Position numbers and translations under genes: made by a program
From: Streptomyces sp. BK239
Lineage (GTDB): Bacteria > Actinomycetota > Actinomycetes > Streptomycetales > Streptomycetaceae
DNA: 64,000 nucleotides
Reading direction: 5' to 3'
Assembly: GCF_004217285.1 (NCBI RefSeq)
Contig: NZ_SHKS01000011.1
Span: 145,301 to 209,300, forward strand
The notes under the pieces: generated by a model
What the model saw: the letters and a program-made list of their open reading frames with translations, nothing else
What the model was told of the DNA's origin: nothing
Databases searched by the model: none
Shown here: positions 15,925 to 24,521 of the stretch, in pieces
Position numbering within the stretch: position 1 is the stretch's first letter
Layout of the letters: each line of letters begins with the position of its first letter

Positions 15925-16976
15925 GCGTCCTCCAACTCGTCTTCGCAGGACTCCTCGTGCTCGCGAACGGCTTCTTCGTCGGCGCCGAGTTCGCGCTCGT
16001 CTCGGTGCGCCGCAGCCAGATCGAACCACTCGGCACCGCCCGATCCCGTCAGGTCCTCCACGGCCTGGAGCACCTGCCGCAGATGATGGCCGCCGCCCAG
16101 TTCGGCATCACCGTCTGCTCGCTCACCCTGGGCGCGGTCGCCGAACCGACGGTGGCGCACCTGCTGGAACCCGTCTTCGAGTGGATCCACCTGCCGCAGG
16201 GCGTGATCCACCCGCTGACCTACGTCATCGCCCTCGCGGCCGTGGTCTTCTTCCACCTCGTCATCGGCGAGATGGTCCCGAAGAACCTCGCCATGGCCGC
16301 CCCGGAGAAGGCCGCGCTGTGGCTCAGCCCCGGCCTGGTCTGGTTCGCGCGTCTGTGTCGGCCCATCACCGTCGCCCTCGGCGCCTGCGCCCAGGCCGTG
16401 CTGCGGCTCTTCCACGTGGAGCCGAAGGACGAGATCGAGGCCGTCTTCACCAGCGAGCAGCTCAACCGGCTGGTGGAGGACGCCGGCCAGGCGGGCCTGC
16501 TCGACCCGGAGGAGCAGGAGCGGCTGGAGGACGCTCTCGAGCTGGGCTCCCGCCCGGTGACGGACGTGCTGCTGAAGCGCGAGTCCCTGGTGACGGTCAG
16601 CCCGTCGGTCACCCCCGGCGAGATCGTCCGGCTGACCGCCCGCACCGGCTACTCCCGCTTCCCCGTCGGCGCGGGCAACGGCGCCTTCATGGGCTACCTG
16701 CACGTGAAGGACGTCCTCGACCTGGAGGAGTCCGAGCGGGCGGTGCCCCAGCAGGTGTGGCGCCCGATGACGACGCTCCGCCCGGACCTGCCGCTCGACG
16801 ACGCGCTGACGGTCATGCGCCGGGCTGCCACCCACCTGGCGCAGGTGGTGGACGGCTCGGGCAAGGTCCTGGGCCTGGTGGCCCTGGAGGACGTACTCGA
16901 ACTGCTGGTCGGTGAGGTACGCGACCCGGCCCACCGGTCCGCCCCCGGCGTCCCCGAGGTGGTGATGGCGACCTAG
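15921..16976 (+). CDS. hemolysin-family (CNNM) CBS-domain membrane protein, short paralogue
   Basis: A 351-residue paralogue of the preceding protein, with the CNNM membrane domain (LANGFFVGAEFALVSVRRSQ, GEMVPKNLAMAAPE) and two CBS modules (TGYSRFPVG, KVLGLVALEDVLELLVGEV). It lacks the CorC/HlyC C-terminal domain that the first gene carries. The gene start overlaps the upstream stop by four bases. Its own TAG stop is inside the left arm of a 20-bp inverted repeat. A long-short CNNM pair is a recurring actinobacterial arrangement; magnesium-related transport is inferred. Confidence 0.9.
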   Translation: MSVLQLVFAGLLVLANGFFVGAEFALVSVRRSQIEPLGTARSRQVLHGLEHLPQMMAAAQFGITVCSLTLGAVAEPTVAHLLEPVFEWIHLPQGVIHPLTYVIALAAVVFFHLVIGEMVPKNLAMAAPEKAALWLSPGLVWFARLCRPITVALGACAQAVLRLFHVEPKDEIEAVFTSEQLNRLVEDAGQAGLLDPEEQERLEDALELGSRPVTDVLLKRESLVTVSPSVTPGEIVRLTARTGYSRFPVGAGNGAFMGYLHVKDVLDLEESERAVPQQVWRPMTTLRPDLPLDDALTVMRRAATHLAQVVDGSGKVLGLVALEDVLELLVGEVRDPAHRSAPGVPEVVMAT

Positions 16977-17031
16977 GGCGCGTTTCGAAAGTCCCGCCTG
17001 CCCGGCGGCGTCTTTCGAAACACGACCTAGG
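16972..17031. repeat. 20-bp near-perfect inverted repeat, stop-codon-spanning palindrome
   Basis: The left arm 16972-16991 and right arm 17012-17031 are inverted copies of CCTAGGxCGyGTTTCGAAAG that agree at 18 of 20 positions, with a 20-base GC-rich loop. The left arm contains the TAG stop of the CNNM gene. It sits between convergent genes (16976 and 17074) and may act as a bidirectional terminator. Its CTAG-ended symmetrical arms also resemble a small dispersed palindromic or MITE-like repeat. Confidence 0.7.
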
Positions 17032-17073
17032 CGTGTCGCCCTGAGAGGCGGTCGCCCGCGGGGCCCTTCCGGG

Positions 17074-18939
17074 TCACATCCCCGGAGGGTCCTGCGGGCC
17101 CCGGCCCGACAGCACCTCTCCGTACGCCTGCATCAGGTCCGGCAGCCGCAGAGTCGACAAGTCGTCCCGCGACAGCCTCCCCGGGTAGGCCGACAGCCGC
17201 AGATCCCGGTAGGCGCAGCTCTTCTCGTACAGCGTGCGCAGGAACCGCCCGTTCCCCAGCTCGTCGATCCATCCCTGGTCGACGACATGCCCCGCGACGG
17301 ACCGCAGCTCCTCCAGCGCCTCCTCGTCCCACACGTCGCCGTTCTCCGCCGCGAGCACCTCGCCGATCGAGGTCAGCTCCAGCGGCCGGTACGACGGGAA
17401 GTCGACCCGCGTCGTGAAGCGGGACGACAGGCCCGGGTTCGCGGCCAGCAGCCGGTCCATCCCCTCCGGGTAGCCGGCCAGGATCACCACCAGGTGGTCC
17501 CGGTTGTCCTCGGCCCGCTTCAGCAGCACCTGCAACGCCTCGTCCCCGTACGCGTCGCCCTTGCCGTAACCGGAGTTCGACAGTGAGTACGCCTCGTCGA
17601 CGAAGAGCACCCCGCCGAGCGCGGAGTCGATCAGCTCGTTGGCCTTCACCGCCGTCTGGCCGAGGTACTCACCGACCAGATCGGCCCGCTGCGCCTCCAC
17701 CAGATGGTCCCCGCCCAGCAGCCCGAGGGCGTAGAAGACCCGGCCGAGGATGCGGGCCACCGTGGTCTTGCCGGTGCCGGACGGGCCGGAGAAGACGAAG
17801 TGCCGCTTCGGAGGCTGCACCGGGAGCCCCTGCCCGGCCCGCAGCCGCGCCATGTTGAGCTGCGCCGACAGGGCCTTGACCTGACGTTTCACCGGCTCCA
17901 GGCCCACCATGCGCTCCAGCTCCGCGAGCGCTTCCTCCAGGAGGGCCGGGTCGGTGGGGCCGGCGGGCAGGGTCGTGGCCCCGAGCGTCCTCGCGCGCAC
18001 CGCCGGGTCTACCGCCGACGGCAGCGGTCCGGCCGGCGGCAGATCGGCGGGCTCGGGGAGCCTGAGGTCCCGCCCCTCCGTTCCGAACAGCGGGTCCAGG
18101 CCGTCCGGCCCGTCCCCGGCGTCCTGGCCGGCGCCGGTCAGCGCGACCGCGGCGAAGTCGGCGGGATCGTCGTAGCCGTCGCCCTCGGCGATCGCGGCCA
18201 GCCGGGCCGAGGTGTCCATGAACGCGGGGTCCACGCGGTGCACGGCCCGGTAGAGGGGGAGGGCGGCCGCGGAACGGCCGGTGCCCTCATGGGCGCGGGC
18301 CAGCCAGTACCGCAGTTCCTTGCGCTGCGGCTGCTCGCTGCGGCAACGCATCAGCGCCGCCGAGAGCAGGGGCTCCGCCTGCCCGTACATCTCCAGGCGG
18401 ACCCGGGCCATGCCGCCGAACAGGCCCGCCTCGATGCCCAGCAGCGGGTCGTCGATCAGCGGGTCGGTGTGCCGGGCGAGCTGCTCCCAGTCCTTGACCA
18501 GATAGGCGCGGCAGGCGTGCAGGAAGCGGACCTGGTGGTCGGTGTCGACGGGCGGGAGTCCGGCGAGCGCCCGGTCCAGCTCGGGCACATGGCGGCCGTC
18601 CAGCCAGTGCGAGGCGTGCGCCAGCAGCAGGTCGCGGGGGCTCTCCAGCACCGGTTGCACCCACCAGCCCAGCCAGTACCAGGAGTTGAGCGTCCGGCGG
18701 TGCCGGGTGCGCTGTTCGCCGAAGCGGTCGCGGTGACGGAACATCCGCAGCAGCGCGGTGGTGGTGTCGACGCGCAGCGCGTGCAGGCCCAGCCAGCCGT
18801 CGGCCATGCCGGGGTCCATCCGCACGGCGGCTCGGAACTCCTCCTCCGCCTGCGGATACGCGCCCATCGTGTAGGCGTCCACGCCGCGCAGCCAGGCCAG
18901 GTCGGCCGGGGCGTCGGGGCCTTGCGTGCCGAAGTCCAT
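17074..18939 (-). CDS. TPR plus AAA (CbxX/CfqX, EccA-like) ATPase
   Basis: The 621-residue protein has an N-terminal tetratricopeptide-like helical half (about 1-265, from GVDAYTMGAYPQAEEEFRAAV), a Pro/Ala linker, then a CbxX/CfqX AAA ATPase (about 340-600). Visible motifs are Walker A FVFSGPSGTGKTTVARIL, Walker B GGVLFVDEAYSL and VDFPSYRPLEL. EccA of type VII secretion has the same TPR-AAA layout. No esx or ecc genes are nearby, so its partner here is unknown. I chose the ATG at 18939 (MDFGTQGPDAP); the frame is open for 212 more codons upstream but this is compositionally non-coding. Confidence 0.85.
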   Translation of the reverse strand: MDFGTQGPDAPADLAWLRGVDAYTMGAYPQAEEEFRAAVRMDPGMADGWLGLHALRVDTTTALLRMFRHRDRFGEQRTRHRRTLNSWYWLGWWVQPVLESPRDLLLAHASHWLDGRHVPELDRALAGLPPVDTDHQVRFLHACRAYLVKDWEQLARHTDPLIDDPLLGIEAGLFGGMARVRLEMYGQAEPLLSAALMRCRSEQPQRKELRYWLARAHEGTGRSAAALPLYRAVHRVDPAFMDTSARLAAIAEGDGYDDPADFAAVALTGAGQDAGDGPDGLDPLFGTEGRDLRLPEPADLPPAGPLPSAVDPAVRARTLGATTLPAGPTDPALLEEALAELERMVGLEPVKRQVKALSAQLNMARLRAGQGLPVQPPKRHFVFSGPSGTGKTTVARILGRVFYALGLLGGDHLVEAQRADLVGEYLGQTAVKANELIDSALGGVLFVDEAYSLSNSGYGKGDAYGDEALQVLLKRAEDNRDHLVVILAGYPEGMDRLLAANPGLSSRFTTRVDFPSYRPLELTSIGEVLAAENGDVWDEEALEELRSVAGHVVDQGWIDELGNGRFLRTLYEKSCAYRDLRLSAYPGRLSRDDLSTLRLPDLMQAYGEVLSGRGPQDPPGM

Positions 18940-19372
18940 CACGTCCCCCACAGACCCTGCCCCCGTCGGTGTGCCGCCGGACCGTCGCCCGCCGGTGGTC
19001 GAACCGCTGTGCCGCGGACCGGAGTTGGAAGGTGCTAGCGGCTGTCCCAGGTCGCACCGAGGGCATCGTACCCGCGCGGACGTGGCCCGCCGTAGGGTGC
19101 CGCACGGGCCGTCCGGCCAGGTGGGAGCAGAGGGGGCGCATGACAGCACGGTGACGCTGAGTGAGAGCCTGGCGTCACATCGCGCTCGAAAAGGGGCGCG
19201 GGAACGGGGCGCGGACAGAACGAAGCCCCCGGTCACGGGGGAACAACCGGGGGCTTCGTGTCCTTCGGGCGGCTTCGATTGCCGCACATTGAGAACGTAA
19301 GTCCTGCCCCGGCCACCGGTCAAGCGTCGCCGGAGCAGTTGGCGAAGTTCGAGCGCAAGTCCCTTCACAGGT
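18940..19372. other. intergenic region without a convincing gene
   Basis: This 433-bp stretch holds the promoter side of the AAA ATPase gene and, at 19220-19259, a strong hairpin described separately. I find no open frame with a ribosome binding site and no tRNA-like fold. The short AT-richer patch at 19280-19300 (ATTGAGAACGTAAG) is unexplained. Confidence 0.5.
19220..19259. terminator. rho-independent-like hairpin
   Basis: ACGAAGCCCCCGGT at 19220-19233 and ACCGGGGGCTTCGT at 19246-19259 form a perfect 14-bp stem with a 12-base loop. It lies about 115 bp past the stop of the minus-strand kinase-like gene. There is no long T-tract, as is usual in Streptomyces terminators. Confidence 0.6.
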
Positions 19373-20176
19373 TCACCACATCGAACGCGGATCCTCACGG
19401 TGCGTGACATCGCGGTCCGGACCAGACCGCGCCGCAGGCCCCGGCAGCACCTCGTATCCCTCGCCCAACTGCCGTACCAGCGCATCGGCATGGGGGCGCG
19501 AAGGGTCCTCGACGACATGACGCAGTTCGGCCCGGACCCAGCCGTCCCAGAACTCCCGCTGCTCCTCTCCGTCACGTGCCCGCCCGCGCGCCCAGGCCTC
19601 CTCGGGCGGCATCTCCATCCACAGCAGCCGCGCCAGGTACGGCCGCAGCGCGCGACGGCCCGCGCCGACGCCCTCCATCAGGACCACGGGGGCCGGCGGC
19701 AGCGGCCGGGGCGGGGCGAAACGGCGGGCGCGCCAGTCGTAGGGGGAGTAGTGCGCCGTCTCGCCCCGGCCGAGCGGCTCGATCACCTCGGCCATCAGAC
19801 GCGGCGTCCACGCGAACAGCTCGTCATGGCTGGCGATGTCGTCGAGGTGCAGGACCGGCGCACCGCCGAGGGCCTCGGCCAGCCGGGCGGCGAAGGTGGA
19901 CTTCCCCGATCCGGCGTGTCCGTCGACGCCCACGAGACGGACCGGACCGCAGGACGGCGGCAGCCGGCGGAGCCGGGCGGCGAGCTGGTGGATGACGGCT
20001 CCAGAAGGGCTTGTCCGGTGGCGGGCCCGAGGGGGCGGGTGAGGTGGCGCGCCTGACGGGCGTGCGGCGTGTGCGGGGCTTGTCCGGTGGCGTACGAGTC
20101 TATTCGGTCGCTCCTCGCCGGGCCGGGCGGCGTGGCACGGGTGCGGGTGCTGGCGGGCCCGGGCGTCCGCGTTCAT
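19373..20176 (-). CDS. uridine kinase-like P-loop protein, start uncertain
   Basis: The recognisable part begins near residue 77 with VRLVGVDGHAGSGKSTFAARL, a Walker A motif of the uridine-kinase/phosphoribulokinase-like family. APVLHLDDIASHDELFAW and PVVLMEGVGAGRRAL follow, and the protein ends about residue 267. It probably phosphorylates a nucleoside or small metabolite. The first 60 residues are Arg/Pro/His-rich, poorly protein-like, and encode a repeated RHRTSP motif from a 17-bp DNA repeat. The ATG at 20176 has no Shine-Dalgarno sequence, yet I see no ATG, GTG or TTG in frame between it and the P-loop region. Either the start is correct or a rarer start near ATC at about 19995 is used. 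Confidence 0.7.
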   Translation of the reverse strand: MNADARARQHPHPCHAARPGEERPNRLVRHRTSPAHAARPSGAPPHPPPRARHRTSPSGAVIHQLAARLRRLPPSCGPVRLVGVDGHAGSGKSTFAARLAEALGGAPVLHLDDIASHDELFAWTPRLMAEVIEPLGRGETAHYSPYDWRARRFAPPRPLPPAPVVLMEGVGAGRRALRPYLARLLWMEMPPEEAWARGRARDGEEQREFWDGWVRAELRHVVEDPSRPHADALVRQLGEGYEVLPGPAARSGPDRDVTHREDPRSMW

Positions 20177-20235
20177 AGTGGGCGCACTACCGTCGTACCG
20201 GACCCGTCCCGCACCCCCCGGGGAGTCTTCCGTCC

Positions 20236-21693
20236 ATGAGCAGAGCCGAACAGCCGTTCAGCGGGACCGACCAGGGCCCCGGCGGGACCGACCAGCTCTC
20301 CCGCACCGCGGACCGGTGCGCGCCCGCCGCCGACCGGCCCTCCCGCAGGTCCGTCCTCGCCGCCGCGGTCGGCGCCGCCGTGGCGGGCGGTTCCGGGTCC
20401 GCTGCGGCCGTCGACCCGGCCGGACCGGACGCCGTGACGCCCGTCGCGACGACGGCCCCCACGCGCCCCGTCGACTACCGGGCCTGGACCACGTACGACG
20501 ACTGGCGCTCCGGTGTCGCCCAGGGCGTCCGGGCCGTCGCGGGAGACCGGCCCGCGATCGTGGTCGACACTCCGCTCGGCGTCCTGGACCACACCGACCC
20601 GCACACCGGGACCACCGCTCGCTGGGAGTACGCGACCTGGACGTCCCCCGTCCACCGACTGCCCGTCCCCGCGACCGAGGCGATCGCCTCCTGGAACGCG
20701 AGCACCCCCGCCGGCACCTGGATCGCCGTCGAGTTCGAGGGCACGTACTCCGACGGCACGGAGACCCCCTGGTACGTGCTGGGCCGATGGGCGTCCGGCG
20801 ACCAGGACGTCAAGCGGGCCTCGGTGGCCGGGCAGAGCGACGGCAAGAGCACCGTCTGGACGGACACCGTCGCTGTCGACGACGCCTCAGGCGGTCTGCG
20901 CCTCGTCTCGTACCGGCTGCGCCTGACCCTCTACCGCCGGCCCGGCGCGCAGACCAGCCCGGCGGTGTGGCGACTCGGCGCGATGGGCTCCGACGTCCCC
21001 GACCGCTTCACCGTCCCCGCCTCCGTGCCCGGCGTCGCCCGGGAGCTGGAGGTGCCCCGCTACTCGCAGGAGACGCACGAGGGCCAGTACCCGGAGTACG
21101 ACGACGGCGGCGAGGCCTGGTGCAGTCCCACCTCCTCGCAGATGATCATCGAGTACTGGGGTGGTCGCCTCACCCCAGGCCAGCTGGCCTGGGTGAACCC
21201 TTCCTACGCCGACCCCCAGGTCTGCCACGCCGCTCGGTACACCTACGACCACCAGTACGCCGGCTGCGGCAACTGGCCGTTCAACGCCGCCTACGCGGCC
21301 ACCTTCGAGGGCCTCCAGGGCGTCGTGACCCGGCTCGGCTCGCTGACCGAGCTCGAGACGCTGATCGCGGCCGGCATCCCGGCCATGACGTCCCAGTCCT
21401 TCATCGAGGAGGAGCTGACCGGCGCGGGTTACGGCACCGCCGGCCATCTGATGACCGTGATCGGCTTCACCGTGGACGGCGACGTGATCGCCAACGACCC
21501 GGCCTCTCCGACCAACGCGGAGGTGCGGCGCGTCTACCGGCGGCGGGAGTTCGAGAACGTGTGGCTGCGGACCAAGCGCCTCAACGCCGGCGGCAAGGTC
21601 GTCTCCGGCAGCGGAGGCGTCTGCTACCTCTACTTCCCGGCCCGTCCGACGGCGGCGCAGCGCACGGCGCTGGCGGCGGTCGGCGTGCGCTGA
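20236..21693 (+). CDS. Tat-exported peptidase C39-like protein
   Basis: The 485-residue protein carries a twin-arginine signal (SRRSVLAAAVGAAVAGG, about residues 36-52) after an unusually long hydrophilic N-region. It has a middle beta-rich domain, then a C-terminal C39-like cysteine peptidase domain from about residue 270. There EVPRYSQETHEGQYPEYDDG is followed by EAWCSPTSSQMIIEYW with the catalytic Cys, and later GHLMTVIGFTVDGDVIANDP with His and Asp. It is likely folded in the cytoplasm, exported, and active on a peptide or cell-wall substrate outside. No ABC transporter for bacteriocin processing is nearby. The ATG follows a GGGGAGTCTTCC leader. Confidence 0.88.
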   Translation: MSRAEQPFSGTDQGPGGTDQLSRTADRCAPAADRPSRRSVLAAAVGAAVAGGSGSAAAVDPAGPDAVTPVATTAPTRPVDYRAWTTYDDWRSGVAQGVRAVAGDRPAIVVDTPLGVLDHTDPHTGTTARWEYATWTSPVHRLPVPATEAIASWNASTPAGTWIAVEFEGTYSDGTETPWYVLGRWASGDQDVKRASVAGQSDGKSTVWTDTVAVDDASGGLRLVSYRLRLTLYRRPGAQTSPAVWRLGAMGSDVPDRFTVPASVPGVARELEVPRYSQETHEGQYPEYDDGGEAWCSPTSSQMIIEYWGGRLTPGQLAWVNPSYADPQVCHAARYTYDHQYAGCGNWPFNAAYAATFEGLQGVVTRLGSLTELETLIAAGIPAMTSQSFIEEELTGAGYGTAGHLMTVIGFTVDGDVIANDPASPTNAEVRRVYRRREFENVWLRTKRLNAGGKVVSGSGGVCYLYFPARPTAAQRTALAAVGVR

Positions 21694-21899
21694 CCTCACG
21701 CGCGGCGGCTCCCGGCGCACATGGCCGGGGGCCGTTCGCGTACGAGCAGCTGACCGCTGACCGCTGACCGCTGAGCCGCCGAGCCGTGTGATTCGTGTGA
21801 GCAAGCTCTCTGCCGCAAAAGCCCTTTTCGGTGGCAAGGTGGACAGACCGAGTCCGGCACCCGCCCGCACCGCCAGCAGAGAGCCAGCGAAGAGACGTC

Positions 21900-22043
21900 A
21901 TGACCGCACACATCGCGACCGCCCCCGCCCGAGCCCGCACCGGCGGCCCTCAGGACGACGGCCCCAAGATCTTCGAACACGTCCTGGGGTGGACCCTCGT
22001 GGTGGTCCTCGCGATGCTCGTGGCCCAGCTCCAGCTGGTCTGA
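21900..22043 (+). CDS. small single-helix membrane protein (47 residues)
   Basis: A 47-residue product starts MTAHIATAPARARTGG and ends with one predicted helix, FEHVLGWTLVVVLAMLVAQL, near the C-terminus. The ATG at 21900 is preceded by GCGAAGAGACG, a plausible weak ribosome binding site. A DDGPKIFEHVLGW segment looks constrained, and I believe similar short proteins sit at this position in other Streptomyces. Function is unknown. The next gene on the strand is a TetR regulator 107 bp downstream. Confidence 0.7.
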   Translation: MTAHIATAPARARTGGPQDDGPKIFEHVLGWTLVVVLAMLVAQLQLV

Positions 22044-22150
22044 CACCGGCTCGGAGTGCCGCCCTCCGGTCGGTGACCGGTGTGACCTGACCCACGCTTC
22101 GACCTGACATACTGACGTCGTCCCGCCGACCGTTGGAGACCAGGGTCGAG

Positions 22151-22816
22151 TTGAATATCAGTCACCAGCGCGACGCCGCCCGTCCCCGGGCGCGCGGTAC
22201 CGAGCGCTCACTCGCGCGTCGCGCCGAACTCATCGCCATCGGGCGGAAGTTGTTCGCCGACACGTCCTACGACGCACTCTCGATGGACGACATCGCCCGG
22301 CAGGCGCACGTGGCCAAGGGGCTGATCTACTACTACTTCCAGTCCAAGCGCGGCTATTACCTGGCGATCATCCAGGACTCCGTCGCCGAACTGGTCTCCT
22401 TCGCGGCGAGCGGCCTGGAGCTGCCCCAGCTCGACCGGGTGCACCGCACGATCGACGGCTATCTGCGCTTCGCCGAGGACCACCAGGCCTCCTACCGCAC
22501 GATCGTGAGCGGCGGCGTCGGCTTCGACGCCGAGGTGCACGGCATCCGGGACGGCGTGCGCGAGGCCTTCGTGGTCACCATCGCCGAGGGCGCCTACGGC
22601 CGTGCCGACATCCCCTCGCTGCCCCGGATGGGCCTGCTCTCCTGGGTGTGCAGCGTGGAAGGCGCCACCCTCGACTGGATCGACCGCCCCCGGGGGCTGA
22701 CCCGCGACACCATGCGCGAACTCCTCGTGCGGACCCTGGGCGGCGCCCTGCGCGCGATCGAGGAACTCGACCCCGCCTTCCCCGCCCCGAAGGAGGCCCA
22801 GCGGGAGGACGCGTGA
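22151..22816 (+). CDS. TetR family transcriptional regulator
   Basis: A 221-residue TetR protein. The helix-turn-helix is at about residues 25-70 (AELIAIGRKLFADTSYDAL, then MDDIARQAHVAKGLIYYYFQSKRGYY), followed by a helical ligand-binding domain. I chose the TTG at 22151 (MNISHQRDAARP) behind GGAGACCAGGG; an in-frame TTG 18 bases upstream is an alternative. It precedes an acyl-CoA dehydrogenase gene on the same strand by 119 bp and may regulate fatty-acid or branched-acid oxidation; that is inferred from position only. Confidence 0.88.
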   Translation: MNISHQRDAARPRARGTERSLARRAELIAIGRKLFADTSYDALSMDDIARQAHVAKGLIYYYFQSKRGYYLAIIQDSVAELVSFAASGLELPQLDRVHRTIDGYLRFAEDHQASYRTIVSGGVGFDAEVHGIRDGVREAFVVTIAEGAYGRADIPSLPRMGLLSWVCSVEGATLDWIDRPRGLTRDTMRELLVRTLGGALRAIEELDPAFPAPKEAQREDA

Positions 22817-22935
22817 GACCGGGCCGCGCGGCCCGCGTGCGCTGACCGCCGACGGCCCGTCCGCCCGTGCGGCGGCGACCGCCCGCGGGCATACTCACAG
22901 CGCGAGGCCGCCGGCCGGCGAGGAGAGGAGTCACC

Positions 22936-24108
22936 GTGCCCGATCGCTTCCCGCCGCCGGTGGACCGGCCGCTTCCGACCGACGAGGCCCGTGACCTGCT
23001 CGCACTCGTCCGTGACCTCGCACGCCGCGAGATCGTCCCGACGGCCGCCGAGGACGAGGAGGCCGGCCGCTTCCCGCGCGAGCTGTTCACCCTGCTGTCC
23101 GAAGCGGGCCTGCTGGGTCTGCCGTACGACTCCGCCCACGGCGGCGGCGACCAGCCCTACGAGGTCTACCTCCAGGTCCTGGAGGAGCTCGCCGCCGCCC
23201 GCCTCACCGTCGGTCTCGGCATCAGCGTCCACACCCTGGCCGCCTACCCGCTCGCCGCCCACGGCACCGAGGCGCAGCGGGCCGCACACCTGCCCGCGAT
23301 GCTCGGCGGCGGGCTCCTCGGCGCGTACTGCCTCTCCGAGCCCGCCTCCGGCTCGGACGCCGCCTCCCTGCGCACCCGTGCGGTGCGCGACGGCGACACC
23401 TGGGTGATCACCGGCGCCAAGGCCTGGACGACGCACGGCGGCATCGCCGACTTCTACACGGTCATGGCGCGCACCGGCGGCGAGGGCCGGCGCGGGATCA
23501 CCGTGTTCCTGGTGCCGGGCGACGCCGACGGGCTGAGCGCCGCGCCGCCCGAGCGGAAGATGGGACTGAAGGGCTCGCCCACCGCACAGCTCCACTTCGA
23601 CGGCGTGCGCGTCCCGGACGCGCGGCGCCTCGGTGAGGTCGGTCAGGGCTTCGCGATCGCCCTGGCCGCGCTCGACTCCGGCCGGCTCGGCATCGCCGCC
23701 TGCGCGGTCGGGGTGGCTCAGGCGGCACTCGACGAGGCGGTCGCCTACGCCCGGGACCGGCGGCAGTTCGGCCGGCCGGTCGCCGACTTCCAGGGGCTGC
23801 GCTTCCTGCTCGCCGACATGGCGACCCGGGTCGAGGCCGGTCGCGCCCTGTACCTGGCGGCGGCGCGGCTGCGGGACGCCGGCCGGCCGTTCGCGGCGCA
23901 GGCGGCCATGGCCAAGCTGCACTGCACCGACGCGGCGATGAGGGTCACCACCGACGCCGTGCAAGTCCTCGGCGGCTACGGCTACACCGCCGACTTCCCC
24001 GTCGAGCGCTATCTGCGCGAAGCCAAGGCGCTGCAGATCGTGGAGGGCACGAACCAGGTCCAGCGCATGGTCATCGCACGTCACCTAGTGGGTCCGGAGA
24101 CCCGCTGA
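22936..24108 (+). CDS. acyl-CoA dehydrogenase
   Basis: A 390-residue acyl-CoA dehydrogenase with the family signatures: AYCLSEPASGSDAASLRTRA near residue 140, WVITGAKAWTTHGGIADFY, and the C-terminal QVLGGYGYTADFPVERYLREAKALQIVEGTNQ. The last contains the catalytic Glu region typical of short-chain acyl-CoA dehydrogenases. It oxidises an acyl-CoA to the 2-enoyl-CoA with FAD. The GTG at 22936 follows the strong AGGAGAGGAG. The frame is open 23 codons further upstream but without support. Its 3' end overlaps a convergent small gene by 38 bp. Confidence 0.95.
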   Translation: MPDRFPPPVDRPLPTDEARDLLALVRDLARREIVPTAAEDEEAGRFPRELFTLLSEAGLLGLPYDSAHGGGDQPYEVYLQVLEELAAARLTVGLGISVHTLAAYPLAAHGTEAQRAAHLPAMLGGGLLGAYCLSEPASGSDAASLRTRAVRDGDTWVITGAKAWTTHGGIADFYTVMARTGGEGRRGITVFLVPGDADGLSAAPPERKMGLKGSPTAQLHFDGVRVPDARRLGEVGQGFAIALAALDSGRLGIAACAVGVAQAALDEAVAYARDRRQFGRPVADFQGLRFLLADMATRVEAGRALYLAAARLRDAGRPFAAQAAMAKLHCTDAAMRVTTDAVQVLGGYGYTADFPVERYLREAKALQIVEGTNQVQRMVIARHLVGPETR

Positions 24109-24322
24109 ACTGCCCCGGCCGCACCAGCGGGGCCACCAGCCGCACCCACTCCGGGTCGTGCCGCCCGGGGAGGGTGCGGCCCCGCTCGGCCCACACCCGG
24201 ATCAGGTCACGGTAGATCGGAGGGTCCTGCGCGGCCGGCGGAGCCGGTGGGACCGCTCCTGCCGGCGCGGGGACGAACAGCTGGCGGTGCCGCCCGGGTG
24301 CCGCCGTGTGGGTGGGGGTCAT
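24071..24322 (-). CDS. small hypothetical protein (83 residues)
   Basis: An 83-residue Pro-rich protein starting MTPTHTAAPGRHRQLFVPAP, with a more conserved-looking half, DPPIYRDLIRVWAERGRTLPGRHDPEWVRL. That half is protein-like in composition and contains several Trp and Tyr residues. No domain is recognised. It is convergent with and overlaps the acyl-CoA dehydrogenase gene by 38 bp. I believe homologues occur at this site in other Streptomyces, which is why I keep it, but the evidence in this sequence is only moderate. Confidence 0.55.
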   Translation of the reverse strand: MTPTHTAAPGRHRQLFVPAPAGAVPPAPPAAQDPPIYRDLIRVWAERGRTLPGRHDPEWVRLVAPLVRPGQFSGSPDPLGDVR

Positions 24323-24521
24323 ACCAGGCCAACGCGCACCCTCGGCTCCAGGTCACGGCTCGTCAGCCGGGGGAGGCCCGTGTTCCCCCGGGGGCCGGTC
24401 ACCTCACCGGGGCCGCCGTCCAAGACGGCCGCGGGCATGCCGGTCCCGCACCACGGCGGTCTGCGGATGCCGTGGCCCGGGGCGAGGGCGGGATTCGAGG
24501 CGGCCGGACGGGGCCAGGGGT

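Noticed and set aside
19340..19372. GTTCGAGCGC as part of a tRNA T-loop
   Set aside because: No acceptor, D or anticodon stem can be drawn around it, and no 3' pairing for an acceptor stem is present.
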